DNA from: Pontivivens nitratireducens
GTDB lineage: Bacteria > Pseudomonadota > Alphaproteobacteria > Rhodobacterales > Rhodobacteraceae
Assembly: GCF_014235845.1 (NCBI RefSeq)
Contig: NZ_JACJUQ010000004.1
Coordinates: 216,171 to 280,170, forward strand
Length of the DNA: 64,000 bases
Direction: 5' to 3'
The position numbers and the translations under genes are program-made. The notes beneath the pieces were generated by a model, which was not told where the DNA came from, did not search any database, and saw only the letters and a list, made by a program, of their open reading frames with translations. Each line of letters begins with the position of its first letter. The stretch's first letter is position 1. This document shows positions 45,313 to 55,282 of the stretch, piece by piece.

Positions 45313-45783
45313 TCAGGCCCGGTGATACGGCGATTGCGCCCGTATGGACGCGGCCCGATACAGTTGTTCGGCCAGCATCACCCGCACCAGCATGTGCGGC
45401 CAGACCATTTTCCCGAAACTCAGTGAAGCGTGGCATGTCTTTCGCAAAGCAGGCGCGATACCATCTGCGCCCCCGATTATGAACGCCATGTCTCGCTGAC
45501 CGTCATCTGCCCGCGCCTGAAGCATGGTCGCGAAATCGGGCGAGGAGATGAGCTTGCCCCTCTCGTCCAGCGCGATGCGCCACGCACCGGCGGGGATCGC
45601 GGCATCCAGCAGCTTGCCCTCACCCGCCATGCCGCCGCCCTTGCGGTCATCCACCTCAATCACCTCGACCGGGCCGAGGCCATGTGGCCGCCCGGACCGG
45701 TCGAACCGAGCGAGGTAATCCTCGATCAGGTCCTTCTCGGGCCCTGTACGCAAACGCCCGACAGCGACAATGGCAATCCGCAC
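45313..45783 (-). CDS. rlmH: 23S rRNA (pseudouridine1915-N3)-methyltransferase RlmH
   Basis: A 156-residue SPOUT methyltransferase acting on the mature ribosome. The RIAIVAVGRL start, FIIGGADGIAP (SAM-binding knot), LSFGKMVWPHMLVRVMLAEQLYRA (ends given) and the C-terminal PYHRA match the family closely. GTG at 45783 is chosen because it gives the expected 155-156 residues. Longer in-frame starts run into rsfS. It begins 7 nt after the rsfS stop. rsfS-rlmH is a conserved pair. Confidence 0.95.
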   Translation of the reverse strand: MRIAIVAVGRLRTGPEKDLIEDYLARFDRSGRPHGLGPVEVIEVDDRKGGGMAGEGKLLDAAIPAGAWRIALDERGKLISSPDFATMLQARADDGQRDMAFIIGGADGIAPALRKTCHASLSFGKMVWPHMLVRVMLAEQLYRAASIRAQSPYHRA

Positions 45784-45790
45784 GCCGCGA

Positions 45791-46231
45791 TCAGGTCGAC
45801 GGCTGATCCGGCTCGCCCATCGGGCCGAGCCACATCTTTTCCAGCTGGTAGAACTCGCGCACTTCCGGCCGGAACAGATGCACGATGACATCGCCCGCGT
45901 CGATCAGCACCCAATCGCCGGTGTCACGCCCCTCGACGCGCGCCGACTTTCCGGTCGCCGCCTTGACGCGATCAATCAGCTTTTCCGCCATTGCGGAAAC
46001 CTGACGAGAGGATCGCCCCGAAGCCACGACCATATGGTCCGCCATGGCGGATTTACCCTTGAGCGGAATGGATACGACCTCTTCGGCCTTGTCATCGTCG
46101 AGCGAGGCCAGCACCAGCGCCAGCATCTCTGCCGAGCTGAATGCGTTTCGTGCCGTAGTGACCGTGGCACTGTCCGGTGCGGTGGTGTCCACCGCGGCAA
46201 CACGTTCCGACAGAACGATGTCCTCCTTCAT
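45791..46231 (-). CDS. rsfS: Ribosomal silencing factor RsfS
   Basis: A 146-residue Iojap-family protein that binds uL14 and blocks subunit joining in slow growth. The conserved core runs from MLALVLASLDDDKAEEV through MVVASGRSSRQVSAMAEKL to GDWVLIDAGDVIVHLF. Residues about 1-30 before the core are not conserved. The start is uncertain: ATG at 46231 is used, but a longer start at 46273 is in frame and no good ribosome site precedes either. A core-only start further in is possible. Confidence 0.9.
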   Translation of the reverse strand: MKEDIVLSERVAAVDTTAPDSATVTTARNAFSSAEMLALVLASLDDDKAEEVVSIPLKGKSAMADHMVVASGRSSRQVSAMAEKLIDRVKAATGKSARVEGRDTGDWVLIDAGDVIVHLFRPEVREFYQLEKMWLGPMGEPDQPST

Positions 46232-46258
46232 TTGCGCACCGGAATGGCACGCGAGACT

Positions 46259-46264
46259 ATTATA
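46259..46264 (-). promoter_or_regulatory. Candidate -10 box (TATAAT) upstream of rsfS-rlmH
   Basis: A perfect TATAAT on the minus strand, 28 nt before the chosen rsfS start, in a GC-rich surrounding. No good -35 at 17 bp (TTGAGC is about 22 bp upstream), so it is a weak candidate. Confidence 0.3.
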
Positions 46265-46520
46265 ATTTAGCAACTTTGCCCCGTTCGCTCAACCCTACGC
46301 AACGGCGGGACGCGCCCGAATAGCCGATTCGCGACGTGTTGTCGCGCGCAATCTCAAACCGCGCGCGCATGACTGTTCCGCACGATCGCCGGTCATGTTC
46401 GCCTCGCCCCCGCTAGTGTGCGGTTCAGCTCCGCGAATTTGTCGCGGGACATTGGCGGTCGCCGCCGCGCAGCCCTATGCTGGATACGGAACGCAGATCA
46501 CCGACGCAGCGGAGCAGGTT

Positions 46521-47228
46521 ATGCAGGATTTCACGACCGCGTTTTTCGCAGCATTCGATCTGGTGCTGACGCTGGACCCGGACCTGATGCAGATCGTCGG
46601 GCTGTCGTTGCTGGTCTCGGGCGCGGCGGTGGCGCTGTCCTGCCTGATCGGGTTTCCGCTGGGGGCTGCGCTCGGCGCGGGCCGGTTTCCCGGCCGCCTG
46701 CCGCTGCTGGTTTTGGTCAACGCCGCGATGGGCCTGCCACCGGTGGTGGTCGGGCTGACGCTGTACCTGCTGCTCAGCCGGGCGGGCCCGCTTGGCCCCC
46801 TCGGCCTGCTCTACACGCCCGCCGCGATGATTCTGGCGCAAGCGGTCCTCGTCACGCCCATCGTCGCGGCCCTGACCGCGCAGATCGTGGCGGACCTGTC
46901 CGAGGAATACCGCGACCTGTTCGCGACTATGGGGATGAGCCGCACAGCCCAGGCCGCGACCCTGATGTGGGACGGACGGTTCGCCCTGACCACAGCCGTG
47001 CTGGCCGGTGCAGGCCGCGCACTGGCGGAGGTGGGCGCAGTCATCATCGTGGGCGGCAATATCGACCATGTCACCCGCGTGATGACCACCGCCATTGCGC
47101 TCGAAACTTCACGCGGGGCGCTGGAACTTGCCCTGGGCCTCGGCCTGATCCTGCTGGCGCTGTCGCTGGGTATCAATGCCGCGCTGATGGGAATGCGGGC
47201 CACTGCACGCAGGCTGGCCGATGGTTGA
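46521..47228 (+). CDS. tupB: Tungstate ABC transporter permease TupB
   Basis: A 235-residue inner-membrane permease with about five helices. The EAA-like loop is EEYRDLFATMGMSRTAQAATLMWDG (given by ends), followed by the ALAEVGAVIIVGGNI segment typical of TupB/WtpB proteins. The ATG at 46521 has GGAGCAGGTT directly upstream. An earlier in-frame start lacks a hydrophobic N terminus. First gene of tupBCA, overlapping tupC by 8 nt. Tungstate supplies W-dependent formate dehydrogenases or aldehyde oxidoreductases. Confidence 0.9.
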   Translation: MQDFTTAFFAAFDLVLTLDPDLMQIVGLSLLVSGAAVALSCLIGFPLGAALGAGRFPGRLPLLVLVNAAMGLPPVVVGLTLYLLLSRAGPLGPLGLLYTPAAMILAQAVLVTPIVAALTAQIVADLSEEYRDLFATMGMSRTAQAATLMWDGRFALTTAVLAGAGRALAEVGAVIIVGGNIDHVTRVMTTAIALETSRGALELALGLGLILLALSLGINAALMGMRATARRLADG

Positions 47229-47982
47229 AAGCAACCGCCTGACCAATCTGGCACATCATCGCGGGGCGCAGACCCGGCCTCCGGCCGTGCGGTTGCACGA
47301 CATACAGCTTCGGCGCGGCGGACAGCCGATCCTGCGCGGGCTCAGCGCCGAACTGGGCCAAGCAGATGTCTCCGCTATCATGGGGCCGAACGGTGCGGGA
47401 AAGACGCAATTGTTGCGCCTGCTTGCCGGGCTCGCCCAGCCCGATGGCGGCACCGTGCACTTTGCCTGGCCCGACGCGCCCGAGAAGCATCGCATCGCTC
47501 TGGTGTTCCAGCGACCTGTCCTGCTGCGCCGATCGACATTGGGCAATCTGTCCCACGCCCTCCGGCAATACGGGGTGCCCCGGCGCCGTCGGCTGTCCCG
47601 CGCGATGGAGCTGTTGGCATTCGGTGATCTGACGGACCGCGCCCGCACCCCGGCCCGCGCCCTGTCAGGGGGGGAGCAGCAGCGCCTCGCTCTCGTCCGC
47701 GCGATGGCAGCCGCCCCGGACCTGCTGCTGCTGGACGAACCGACATCCAACCTCGATCCCCGCTCCACCGCCGCCATCGAGGCCTTGATCCTGCGCGCCA
47801 CCGCCCAGGGGGTACGCGTTATCCTGGTGACGCATGATGCGGGTCAGGCGCGCCGCCTGGCCGATGATATCCTGTTCCTGCACGACGGGCAGGTGGCCGA
47901 ACACAGCCCCGCCGCCCGCTTTTTCGATATGCCAGCCTCGGCGCAGGCTGCCGCCTATCTTCAAGGAGATCTCTACCTATGA
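47221..47982 (+). CDS. tupC: Tungstate ABC transporter ATPase TupC
   Basis: 253 residues. Walker A GPNGAGKT, signature LSGGEQQRLALVRA and Walker B LLLLDEPTSNLD are intact, with the H-loop in VTHDAGQ. No TOBE domain follows. Assignment to tungstate comes from its place between tupB and tupA with overlaps of 8 and 4 nt. Confidence 0.92.
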   Translation: MVESNRLTNLAHHRGAQTRPPAVRLHDIQLRRGGQPILRGLSAELGQADVSAIMGPNGAGKTQLLRLLAGLAQPDGGTVHFAWPDAPEKHRIALVFQRPVLLRRSTLGNLSHALRQYGVPRRRRLSRAMELLAFGDLTDRARTPARALSGGEQQRLALVRAMAAAPDLLLLDEPTSNLDPRSTAAIEALILRATAQGVRVILVTHDAGQARRLADDILFLHDGQVAEHSPAARFFDMPASAQAAAYLQGDLYL

Positions 47983-48764
47983 TCCGCCTCGCATCCCTGT
48001 TCGTGTTGCTGACGCTGCCTGCAGTCGCGCAGGATCACATTCTGATCCAGTCCACTACCTCGACCCAGAACTCCGGCCTCTACGATCATTTGCTGCCGGT
48101 GTTCGAGGCCGAGACAGGCATTGAAACCCGGGTTGTCGCCGTCGGCACCGGACAGGCGATCCGCAATGCCACGAATTGCGACGGTGACGTGCTGCTGGTC
48201 CACGCCCACGCGGCGGAGGACGCCTTTGTCGCCGCCGGATACGGACTGCCGCGCCGCGATGTGATGTACAATGATTTCATCCTGATCGGCCCCGATGTCA
48301 TCCTGGCCGACAGTCCGGCGGATGCGCTCACGCTTCTCGCCCGCGCGCAGGGGCCTTTCCTCTCTCGCGGGGATGACAGCGGAACCCATCGGCGCGAAAC
48401 GGAGCTGTGGCGCGCGGCCGGCATCGACCCGACCACGTCGTCGGGCACATGGTATCGCGAAACCGGATCCGGCATGGGTGCGACGCTCAACATCACCGCC
48501 GCGATGGATGCCTACACCCTGACCGACCGCGCGACGTGGCTGACCTTCGCCAATTCGGCGGACCTGATCATTGCCTATGAAGGGCATGCCGATCTGAACA
48601 ATCAATACGGGGTCATTGCCGTCTCACCCGACCACTGCCCGAGCGTCAATGCGACAGGCGCCCGGATATTCGTGGACTGGATTACCGGCCCGCAAGGACA
48701 GGCGACCATCGCCGCCTATCGCATGAACGGCGCGCCTCTGTTCACCCCGAACGCGACGGAGTAA
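47979..48764 (+). CDS. tupA: Tungstate-binding periplasmic protein TupA
   Basis: 261 residues with a signal peptide (about 1-17). The oxyanion motif STTSTQNSGLYDHLLP is the TupA hallmark, contrasting with ModA. GDVLLVHAHAAEDAFVAAGYG and FLSRGDDSGTHRRE follow in family order. Two cysteines (C near 64 and C near 215) may pair. Order B-C-A, with the binding protein last, is notable. Confidence 0.92.
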   Translation: MIRLASLFVLLTLPAVAQDHILIQSTTSTQNSGLYDHLLPVFEAETGIETRVVAVGTGQAIRNATNCDGDVLLVHAHAAEDAFVAAGYGLPRRDVMYNDFILIGPDVILADSPADALTLLARAQGPFLSRGDDSGTHRRETELWRAAGIDPTTSSGTWYRETGSGMGATLNITAAMDAYTLTDRATWLTFANSADLIIAYEGHADLNNQYGVIAVSPDHCPSVNATGARIFVDWITGPQGQATIAAYRMNGAPLFTPNATE

Positions 48765-48849
48765 CGGTTCACTTTCCCGAAATATCCCCGCCGGAGGCAT
48801 CCCATCCAAGGACGCCAGCGGCGAGGATATGGCGCAGTCCGAGAGGGGC

Positions 48850-49725
48850 TCAGGCCTCCCCGCGCACCAGCTTTTCGTAATCTTCGGCAATCATCCGGGC
48901 CAACGCGCCAACCTCGAACGTGTGTTCCCCGATCTGCCCGACGGGCGTCACCTCGGCCGCGGTTCCGGTCAGCCAGCACTGCTCGAAGCCGTCCAGTTCG
49001 TCGGCCATGATGTGACGCTCGACCACTTCGACATCCCGATCGCGCAGCATTCCGATCACGGTCTGGCGTGTGATCCCGTTGAGGAAGCAATCGGGCGTGG
49101 GCGTATGCACCTTGCCGTCCTTGACGAAGAACACGTTGGCGCCCGTCGCCTCAGCCACGTAGCCGCGATAATCCATCATCAGCGCGTCGGAGCAGCCTTT
49201 GGCCTCCGCCGCGTGCTTGGACATGGTGCAGATCATGTAAAGACCGGCGGCCTTCGCCTCGCTCGGGATGGTTTCGGGCGAGGGGCGTTTCCACTTCGAG
49301 ATGTCGAGCTTGGCGCCCTGCATCTTCGCATCGCCGTAATAGGCGCCCCATTCCCAGGCGGCGACGGCCATACGCACCGGGTTGCGCTGCGACGCGACGC
49401 CCATATCCTCACCCGATCCGCGCCATGCCAACACACGGACATAGGCGTCCTTCAGACCGCTGGCTTTCAGGACTTCGGCCTTCGCCGCCTCGATCTGATC
49501 GACCGTATAGGGGATCTCCGCTTCGATCAGCCGGCCCGAGCGCAGCAGCCGCTCCGAATGTTCGCGGCTCTTGAAGATCGTGCCGTTATAGGCGCGCTCC
49601 CCCTCGAATACGGCGGATGCGTAGTGCAGCGCATGGGTCAGGACATGCACGTTCGCATCCCGCCACGGCACCATCTTGCCATCCATCCAGATGTGTCCAT
49701 CCCGATCGTCGTATCCACCCGCCAT
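48850..49725 (-). CDS. ilvE: Branched-chain amino acid aminotransferase
   Basis: A 291-residue fold-type IV PLP enzyme that makes Leu, Ile and Val from their keto acids with glutamate. HYASAVFEGERAYNG, PSEAKAAGLYMICTMSK (Schiff-base Lys in EAKAAG), AEATGANVFFVKDGK and LTGTAAEVTPV are all typical. ATG at 49725 has GAGGGG 6 nt upstream; an ATG two codons before sits on that site and is rejected. It is divergent from petP. Confidence 0.95.
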   Translation of the reverse strand: MAGGYDDRDGHIWMDGKMVPWRDANVHVLTHALHYASAVFEGERAYNGTIFKSREHSERLLRSGRLIEAEIPYTVDQIEAAKAEVLKASGLKDAYVRVLAWRGSGEDMGVASQRNPVRMAVAAWEWGAYYGDAKMQGAKLDISKWKRPSPETIPSEAKAAGLYMICTMSKHAAEAKGCSDALMMDYRGYVAEATGANVFFVKDGKVHTPTPDCFLNGITRQTVIGMLRDRDVEVVERHIMADELDGFEQCWLTGTAAEVTPVGQIGEHTFEVGALARMIAEDYEKLVRGEA

Positions 49726-49795
49726 GGTCATCCCCTCGTATTACGGCCGCTCGGCCAAGATTTTCATATGTTGCGCGAAAGTGCCCGCACTGGCC

Positions 49796-49801
49796 ATTAT
49801 A
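49796..49801 (-). promoter_or_regulatory. Candidate ilvE -10 box (TATAAT)
   Basis: A perfect TATAAT on the minus strand about 70 nt upstream of the ilvE ATG, in an AT-rich patch in the ilvE-petP gap. No clear -35 is seen at 16-18 bp. Confidence 0.35.
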
Positions 49802-49893
49802 TTTCATTAAAACAGGGTTCGGCTAGCATTCCGGTCTTGGATAGTCAATAAGACTGACTTAAAAAGGACCGCAGCCCAGAAGCAGGACCGACC

Positions 49894-50409
49894 ATGAGCA
49901 GACGTTTCGCCGCCACGGCCCCGCGCAGTGAGCAACTCCTTTTCCTGACGGACGATCAGCTTCGCAATGGTATCGAGCTGATGTTCTTCGCCTATCGCGG
50001 TTTTACCGCCGATCCCGACCGATTGCTGGAGGATTACGGCTATGGCCGCGCCCATCACCGGGCGCTGCATTTCGTGAACCGCCGTCCCGGCGTGACGGTC
50101 AACGCCCTGCTCGACATCCTGGGGGTGACGAAGCAATCGCTGAACCGTGTGCTTCGCCAGTTGGTCGAGGATGGCCTGATCGAAAGCCGCATCGGTCAGG
50201 TCGATCGCCGGCAGCGCAACCTCTACCTGACCGAGAACGGCAAAACGCTGGAGCGCACCCTGTCGGAATCCCAGCGGACCCGAATGCGCAAGGCGTATAT
50301 GGAGGCCGGGCCCGAGGCCGTGCACGGATTCCGCACCGTTCTGGAACAGATGATCGACCCCGAAATGCGCCCACGCGTGCTCAGCCTGATGGAGGAAGAG
50401 CGTGAGTGA
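49894..50409 (+). CDS. petP: PetP, MarR-family regulator linked to cytochrome bc1
   Basis: 171 residues with a MarR winged helix (about 45-140). VNALLDILGVTKQSLNRVLRQLVEDGL is the recognition-helix region (given by ends), followed by a basic wing (GQVDRRQRNLYLTENG). In Rhodobacter capsulatus, petP and petR lie upstream of petABC and petR is needed for growth. Its mechanism is not well known. The gene is followed by petR with an 8-nt overlap. Confidence 0.88.
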   Translation: MSRRFAATAPRSEQLLFLTDDQLRNGIELMFFAYRGFTADPDRLLEDYGYGRAHHRALHFVNRRPGVTVNALLDILGVTKQSLNRVLRQLVEDGLIESRIGQVDRRQRNLYLTENGKTLERTLSESQRTRMRKAYMEAGPEAVHGFRTVLEQMIDPEMRPRVLSLMEEERE

Positions 50410-51109
50410 TCCGGCCATGGACGTCCACATCCTGATTGTGGACGATGACCAGCGCATCCGCGATCTGCTGCGAAAGTTCCTGTCTCGCCAGGGCTTCCTC
50501 GTCTCGGGCGCGCGCGATGCCGCCCATGCCCGGCGGCTGTTGGAAAATCTGGAATTCGATCTGATCGTGCTCGACGTGATGATGCCGGGCGAGGATGGTC
50601 TGAGCCTGACCCGCGCGCTGCGCGAAACGATCACGACGCCGATCCTGTTGCTGACCGCCCGCGGCGATGCCAACGACCGCATCACCGGGCTGGAGGCAGG
50701 CGCCGACGATTACCTGCCCAAGCCGTTCGAACCGCGTGAACTGGTCGCGCGCATCAACGCCATTCTGCGCCGCGCCCCGCTGGGGCCACGCAAGGATGAA
50801 CCGCCCAAGACCATGCAGCTCGGCCCGGTACGCTATGATATCGGGCGGGGTGAGATGTGGCAGGGTGAAACGCAGGTGCGGCTGACCTCGACCGAGCAGA
50901 CCCTGATGCGAATCTTCGCCGCCGAGCCGCACACCCCGATCACCCGTCAGGCCCTGATCGAGGCGTTGGGTCGCGATCACGGTCAGGCACAGGAACGCGC
51001 GATCGACGTGCAGATCACCAGATTGCGGCGCAAGATCGAGAGCGATCCGAAATCCCCCCGTTACCTGCAAACCGTGCGGGGTGCGGGGTATATGCTGGTT
51101 CCCGACTGA
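50402..51109 (+). CDS. petR: PetR, OmpR-type response regulator
   Basis: A 235-residue two-domain regulator. Receiver domain (about 5-125) with the acidic pocket DDD, phospho-acceptor in LIVLDVMMPGEDG, and Lys in YLPKPFEP. A winged-helix DNA-binding domain follows (about 140-233; VRLTSTEQTLMRIFA, VDVQITRLRRKIE-like). R. capsulatus PetR is the close relative and has no adjacent kinase, as here. Starts at GTG 50402, which overlaps petP. A later in-frame ATG is five codons in. Confidence 0.9.
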   Translation: MSDPAMDVHILIVDDDQRIRDLLRKFLSRQGFLVSGARDAAHARRLLENLEFDLIVLDVMMPGEDGLSLTRALRETITTPILLLTARGDANDRITGLEAGADDYLPKPFEPRELVARINAILRRAPLGPRKDEPPKTMQLGPVRYDIGRGEMWQGETQVRLTSTEQTLMRIFAAEPHTPITRQALIEALGRDHGQAQERAIDVQITRLRRKIESDPKSPRYLQTVRGAGYMLVPD

Positions 51110-51169
51110 GGGGACGGAATCCGGGCAGCCCCCCGTGACGCCGGTTTTCAGGGCTGTTAACGTGTGGCC

Positions 51170-52096
51170 ATGACAGTCTTGTTCACTCACCCTTCCAGCC
51201 TCGACCACGCGACACCTGAGGGCCATCCCGAACGGGCCGCCAGGATCGAGGCGATCTTCAAGGCGCTCGCCCCTTTTGACACGCTCAACAGAAGGGATGC
51301 GCCCGAGGTTACGGACGCGGCGCTGTTGCGCGTGCATCCGCAGCGCCATATCGACGCCATCACCGCCGCCAGCCCCGCGTCCGGCCTCGCTCAGCTGGAT
51401 GCCGACACGTGGATGTCGCCCGGATCACTGAGGGCGGCACGGCATGCAGCCGGCGGCGCGATTGCTGCGGTGGATGAGGTCTTGTCCAACGGTGGCAATG
51501 CATTCGTCGCAATGCGCCCGCCGGGACATCACGCGGAAAAGACCACACCGATGGGGTTTTGCCTGTTCGGGAACGTCGCTGCCGCTGCGAAACACGCGCT
51601 CGACATGCACGGCCTGGCCCGTGTCGCCATCGTCGATTTCGACGTGCATCACGGCAACGGAACGCAAGATCTGCTGTGGGATGAGGAGCGGGTGCTGTTC
51701 ATCTCCTCCCACCAGATGCCGCTATGGCCCGGCACCGGCGACGTCGATGAGCGTGGCGCGCATGGCAACATCCTGAACGTGCCCCTGCCGCCTGAAAGTG
51801 GCGGCGCGCAAATGCGCGAAGCTTATGAAAGCAAGGTGTTTCCCGCCCTCGAAGCATACAGGCCGGACCTGCTGATCCTGTCGACCGGGTTCGACGCGCA
51901 CAAGGATGATCCGCTGGCGAACCTTAATTGGGCGACAGCGGATTTCGTCTGGCTAACGCAGGCGCTGTGCGATATCGCAGCGCGGCATTGCGCGGGACGG
52001 ATCGTGTCCATACTCGAAGGCGGCTATGATCTGAACGCGCTGGCCGAGGCCGTCGCGGCCCATGTCAACGTATTGATCGAAAAGGAAAAGCGATGA
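51170..52096 (+). CDS. Histone deacetylase-superfamily protein (AcuC/HDAC-like amidohydrolase)
   Basis: 308 residues. The zinc site and charge relay are present: [17 protein letters not shown] (catalytic His pair), [13 protein letters not shown] (zinc Asp/His) and [14 protein letters not shown]. It hydrolyses acetyl-lysine, acetylpolyamines or related amides. The substrate here is open. ATG at 51170 is used, with a GTG two codons earlier also possible. It overlaps xseB by 4 nt. Confidence 0.9.
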   Translation: MTVLFTHPSSLDHATPEGHPERAARIEAIFKALAPFDTLNRRDAPEVTDAALLRVHPQRHIDAITAASPASGLAQLDADTWMSPGSLRAARHAAGGAIAAVDEVLSNGGNAFVAMRPPGHHAEKTTPMGFCLFGNVAAAAKHALDMHGLARVAIVDFDVHHGNGTQDLLWDEERVLFISSHQMPLWPGTGDVDERGAHGNILNVPLPPESGGAQMREAYESKVFPALEAYRPDLLILSTGFDAHKDDPLANLNWATADFVWLTQALCDIAARHCAGRIVSILEGGYDLNALAEAVAAHVNVLIEKEKR

Positions 52097-52323
52097 GCGA
52101 ACCCAAGGTCGAGGACCTCACTTTCGAGCAAGCCATGGCGGAACTGGAACAGGTTGTCGCCAAGCTGGAACGCGGCGATGTCGCGCTGGAACAGTCGATC
52201 ACGCTCTACGAACGTGGTGCCGCGCTGAAAAAGCATTGCGAAACCCAGCTCGGCCGCGCCGAGGAGAAGATCGCCCAGATCACCGGCGAGGGCAGCGGCG
52301 CGACACCGGCAAGCTACGAATAA
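52093..52323 (+). CDS. xseB: Exodeoxyribonuclease VII small subunit
   Basis: 76 residues, all helical: [34 protein letters not shown] (given by ends) is the conserved part, with the acidic/coiled pattern by which XseB coats XseA. xseA is not in this window. It overlaps both neighbours (4 nt and 1 nt), as usual in xseB-ispA-dxs operons. Confidence 0.96.
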   Translation: MSEPKVEDLTFEQAMAELEQVVAKLERGDVALEQSITLYERGAALKKHCETQLGRAEEKIAQITGEGSGATPASYE

Positions 52324-53204
52324 TGCGGGATTTTCCCGAATATCTGGGCACCATTGCCACCGATCTGGAAGCGCGTCTCGATGCGCTGCTGCCCACCGGG
52401 GACGCGATTGCCGAGGCGATGCGCTGGGGCACGCTGGGCGGTGGAAAGCGCCTGCGTGGATTTCTGGTGGTGGAAAGTGCCGCCCTGTTCGACGTGTCGC
52501 GCGATCGGGCGCTCAATACCGCCGCCGCCATCGAATGCTTGCACGCCTACAGCCTGATCCACGACGACCTGCCCTGCATGGACGACGACGATCTGCGGCG
52601 CGGTCGCCCGACGGTGCACCGCAAATGGGACGAGGCGACAGCGGTTCTGGCCGGTGATGCGCTGCAAACGCAGGCTTTTGCGATTCTGTCCGACCCCGCA
52701 ACACATCCCGATCCGTCGGTGCGGATCGCCCTGGTTTCCGCGCTGGCCGCTGCCTCCGGTCAGGGGGGAATGGTTGGCGGACAGGCGATGGATATCGCGG
52801 CGGAAACGGCGGGCCGAATGCTCGACCTTGTCGAAATCCGCACTTTGCAGGCGCTGAAGACCGGGGCCCTGATCCGGTTCGCGGCCCAGTCCGGCGCCCT
52901 TCTGGGGCAGAGCGACAGCACCGCGCGGGACGCGCTGACCCGCTATGCCGATGCCTTGGGCGCTGCCTTTCAAATCCGCGATGACCTGCTGGACGTGGAC
53001 GGTGACGAAGCGGCGGCGGGCAAGGCATTGAACAAGGATGCACAAGCGGGCAAGGCGACCTATGTGTCATTGCTGGGCGTGGATGGCGCGCGGCAAAAGG
53101 CGGACGAATTGATCGCGCAGGCTATCTTTGCTCTAAGGCCCTTCGGCACCCGTGCAGACGCGCTCGCGGATGCCGCCCGATATACGATTTCACGAACGAC
53201 GTAG
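52323..53204 (+). CDS. ispA: Polyprenyl (farnesyl/geranyl) diphosphate synthase
   Basis: 293 residues. The first Asp-rich motif is [15 protein letters not shown] (DDxxxxD, the bacterial FPP/GPP type), the second is IRDDLLD, and GGGKRLRG is the allylic-substrate loop. It condenses IPP with DMAPP/GPP to give FPP. ATG shares a base with the xseB stop (TAATG). dxs follows after 23 nt. Confidence 0.95.
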   Translation: MRDFPEYLGTIATDLEARLDALLPTGDAIAEAMRWGTLGGGKRLRGFLVVESAALFDVSRDRALNTAAAIECLHAYSLIHDDLPCMDDDDLRRGRPTVHRKWDEATAVLAGDALQTQAFAILSDPATHPDPSVRIALVSALAAASGQGGMVGGQAMDIAAETAGRMLDLVEIRTLQALKTGALIRFAAQSGALLGQSDSTARDALTRYADALGAAFQIRDDLLDVDGDEAAAGKALNKDAQAGKATYVSLLGVDGARQKADELIAQAIFALRPFGTRADALADAARYTISRTT

Positions 53205-53227
53205 CAGATTCCCGAGGAGACCCCGAC

Positions 53228-55153
53228 TTGGCCCAACGCCCCGATACACCCCTGCTGGACCGCGTGGCCTTTCCGTCTGACCTCGCGCAGTTTTCCGATT
53301 CCGAACTGTCGCGTGTCGCGGATGAGTTGCGGGCCGAAACGATCAGCGCGGTAAGTGAGACGGGCGGCCATCTGGGCGCGGGTCTGGGCGTGGTGGAACT
53401 GACCGTGGCGCTGCACGCCGTATTCGACACCCCGCGCGACAAGATCATCTGGGATGTCGGACACCAGTGCTATCCGCACAAGATCCTGACGGGCCGGCGC
53501 GACCGCATCCGCACTTTGCGCATGGCAGGCGGTCTGAGCGGTTTTACCAAGCGCAAGGAAAGCCCCTACGATCCGTTCGGGGCGGCGCATTCCTCCACCT
53601 CCATTTCCGCGGCCCTCGGCTTTACCATGGCGCGGGAGCTTCACGGCAAATGCGCCGAGGGGTTGGGCGATGCGGTGGCGGTGATCGGCGACGGGTCGAT
53701 CAGCGCCGGCATGGCTTATGAGGCGATGAACAATGCCGGGCATCTGGGCAAGCGGATGTTCGTGATCCTCAACGACAACGAGATGAGCATCGCCCCGCCG
53801 ACCGGCGCGATGTCATCCTATCTTTCGCGTCTTTATGCCGAGGGTCCGTTCGAGGAACTGAAACATGCCGCGAAGACTGCCGCCAGCCTGCTGCCCCCAC
53901 CCTTCCGCGAGGGGGCCAAGCGGGCGAAGGATCTGCTCAAGGGCCTGACCGTCGGCGGCACCTTGTTCGAGGAGCTGGGCTTTTCCTATATCGGCCCGAT
54001 CGACGGGCATGACATGGAACAGTTGCTGGCCGTCCTGCGGGCCGTGCACGCCCGCGCAACCGGTCCGGTCCTGATCCACACCATCACCAAAAAGGGCAAG
54101 GGCTATGCTCCGGCCGAGGGCGCGGCGGACAAGGGACACGCCCGCGCGAAATTCGACGTCATCACCGGCGAGCAAAAGAAATCCGCCTCGAACGCGCCGA
54201 GCTACACCAAGGTCTTCGCCAAGGCCCTGATGGATGAGGCCGCGCGTGACGAGCAGATTTGCGCCATCACCGCCGCGATGCCCGACGGAACCGGGCTGAA
54301 CCTGTTCGCGGAACGCTTTCCCAAGCGGTGTTTCGACGTGGGCATCGCGGAGCAACATGCCGTGACCTTCGCCGCCGGTCTGGCCGCAGGCGGATGCAAG
54401 CCGTTTGCCGCCATTTACTCCACCTTCCTGCAACGCGGTTACGATCAGGTCGTGCATGACGTGGCAATCCAGCGCCTGCCCGTGCGCTTCGCCATCGACC
54501 GGGCCGGGCTGGTCGGCGCGGACGGGGCGACCCATGCGGGGACGTTCGATATCGCCTATCTGTCGAACCTGCCCGATTTCGTGGTCATGGCCGCCGCGGA
54601 CGAGGCGGAACTGGTGCACATGGTCGCCACCGCCGCCGCGATCGACGATCGCCCCTCCGCCTTCCGCTTTCCACGGGGTGAGGGGATGGGCGTGGACATG
54701 CCCGAACGCGGCATCCCCATCGAGATCGGCAAGGGCCGCATCCTGCGTGAGGGCACCAAGGTCGCGATCCTGAACTTCGGCGCCCGCATGGCCGAGGCGA
54801 TCAAGGCGCATGAGGATCTGGAGGCGCGCGGCATTTCCACCACCCTGGCCGATGCCCGCTTTGCCAAGCCGCTGGACCGCGACATGATCCTGCGTCTGGC
54901 GCGGGAGCATGAGGTATTGATCACGCTGGAGGAGGGCGCAGTGGGCGGTTTCTCCTCGCACGTGTTGCATCTGCTGGCGGTCGAGGGCGCGTTGGAACAT
55001 GGACTGAAGGTCCGCCCGATGGTCCTGCCTGACACCTTCATTGATCAGGACAGTCCCAAGGCGATGTACGACGTCGCTGCGATGAACGCACCGCAGATCG
55101 TTGAACAGGCTCTATCGGCGCTGGGTGTAGCACAAATGGCGGCGCGGGGCTGA
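53228..55153 (+). CDS. dxs: 1-deoxy-D-xylulose-5-phosphate synthase
   Basis: A 641-residue thiamine-diphosphate enzyme making DXP from pyruvate and glyceraldehyde 3-phosphate, the first step of the MEP pathway. [18 protein letters not shown] is the ThDP motif, [14 protein letters not shown] and [15 protein letters not shown] (catalytic Glu) follow. TTG at 53228 is the start, with GAGGAGA upstream. xseB-ispA-dxs supply isoprenoids; ThDP import genes lie 6 kb downstream. Confidence 0.96.
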   Translation: MAQRPDTPLLDRVAFPSDLAQFSDSELSRVADELRAETISAVSETGGHLGAGLGVVELTVALHAVFDTPRDKIIWDVGHQCYPHKILTGRRDRIRTLRMAGGLSGFTKRKESPYDPFGAAHSSTSISAALGFTMARELHGKCAEGLGDAVAVIGDGSISAGMAYEAMNNAGHLGKRMFVILNDNEMSIAPPTGAMSSYLSRLYAEGPFEELKHAAKTAASLLPPPFREGAKRAKDLLKGLTVGGTLFEELGFSYIGPIDGHDMEQLLAVLRAVHARATGPVLIHTITKKGKGYAPAEGAADKGHARAKFDVITGEQKKSASNAPSYTKVFAKALMDEAARDEQICAITAAMPDGTGLNLFAERFPKRCFDVGIAEQHAVTFAAGLAAGGCKPFAAIYSTFLQRGYDQVVHDVAIQRLPVRFAIDRAGLVGADGATHAGTFDIAYLSNLPDFVVMAAADEAELVHMVATAAAIDDRPSAFRFPRGEGMGVDMPERGIPIEIGKGRILREGTKVAILNFGARMAEAIKAHEDLEARGISTTLADARFAKPLDRDMILRLAREHEVLITLEEGAVGGFSSHVLHLLAVEGALEHGLKVRPMVLPDTFIDQDSPKAMYDVAAMNAPQIVEQALSALGVAQMAARG

Positions 55154-55160
55154 TCCTCAA

Positions 55161-55193
55161 CTGAAAAACGGGCTTCGGGCCGGTTCTTTTCAG
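55161..55193 (+). terminator. Probable terminator of the dxs operon
   Basis: Seen: a CTGAAAA/TTTTCAG outer stem with an inner GC stem (with one mismatch) and a TTCG-containing loop. The T run forms part of the outer stem. Confidence 0.6.
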
Positions 55194-55282
55194 GAGATTT
55201 CCGGTATTTTCCGAAATCTATCGTTCCCTCGGCGTGCTTTCATCCTCACACTGACGTCCAGTTCTTAGAGAGAGGAAACGAA

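Noticed and set aside
46418..47242. A 274-codon frame overlapping tupB in another phase
   Set aside because: Arg/Gly/Pro-rich and without membrane helices, whereas tupB in the other frame gives a clear permease.
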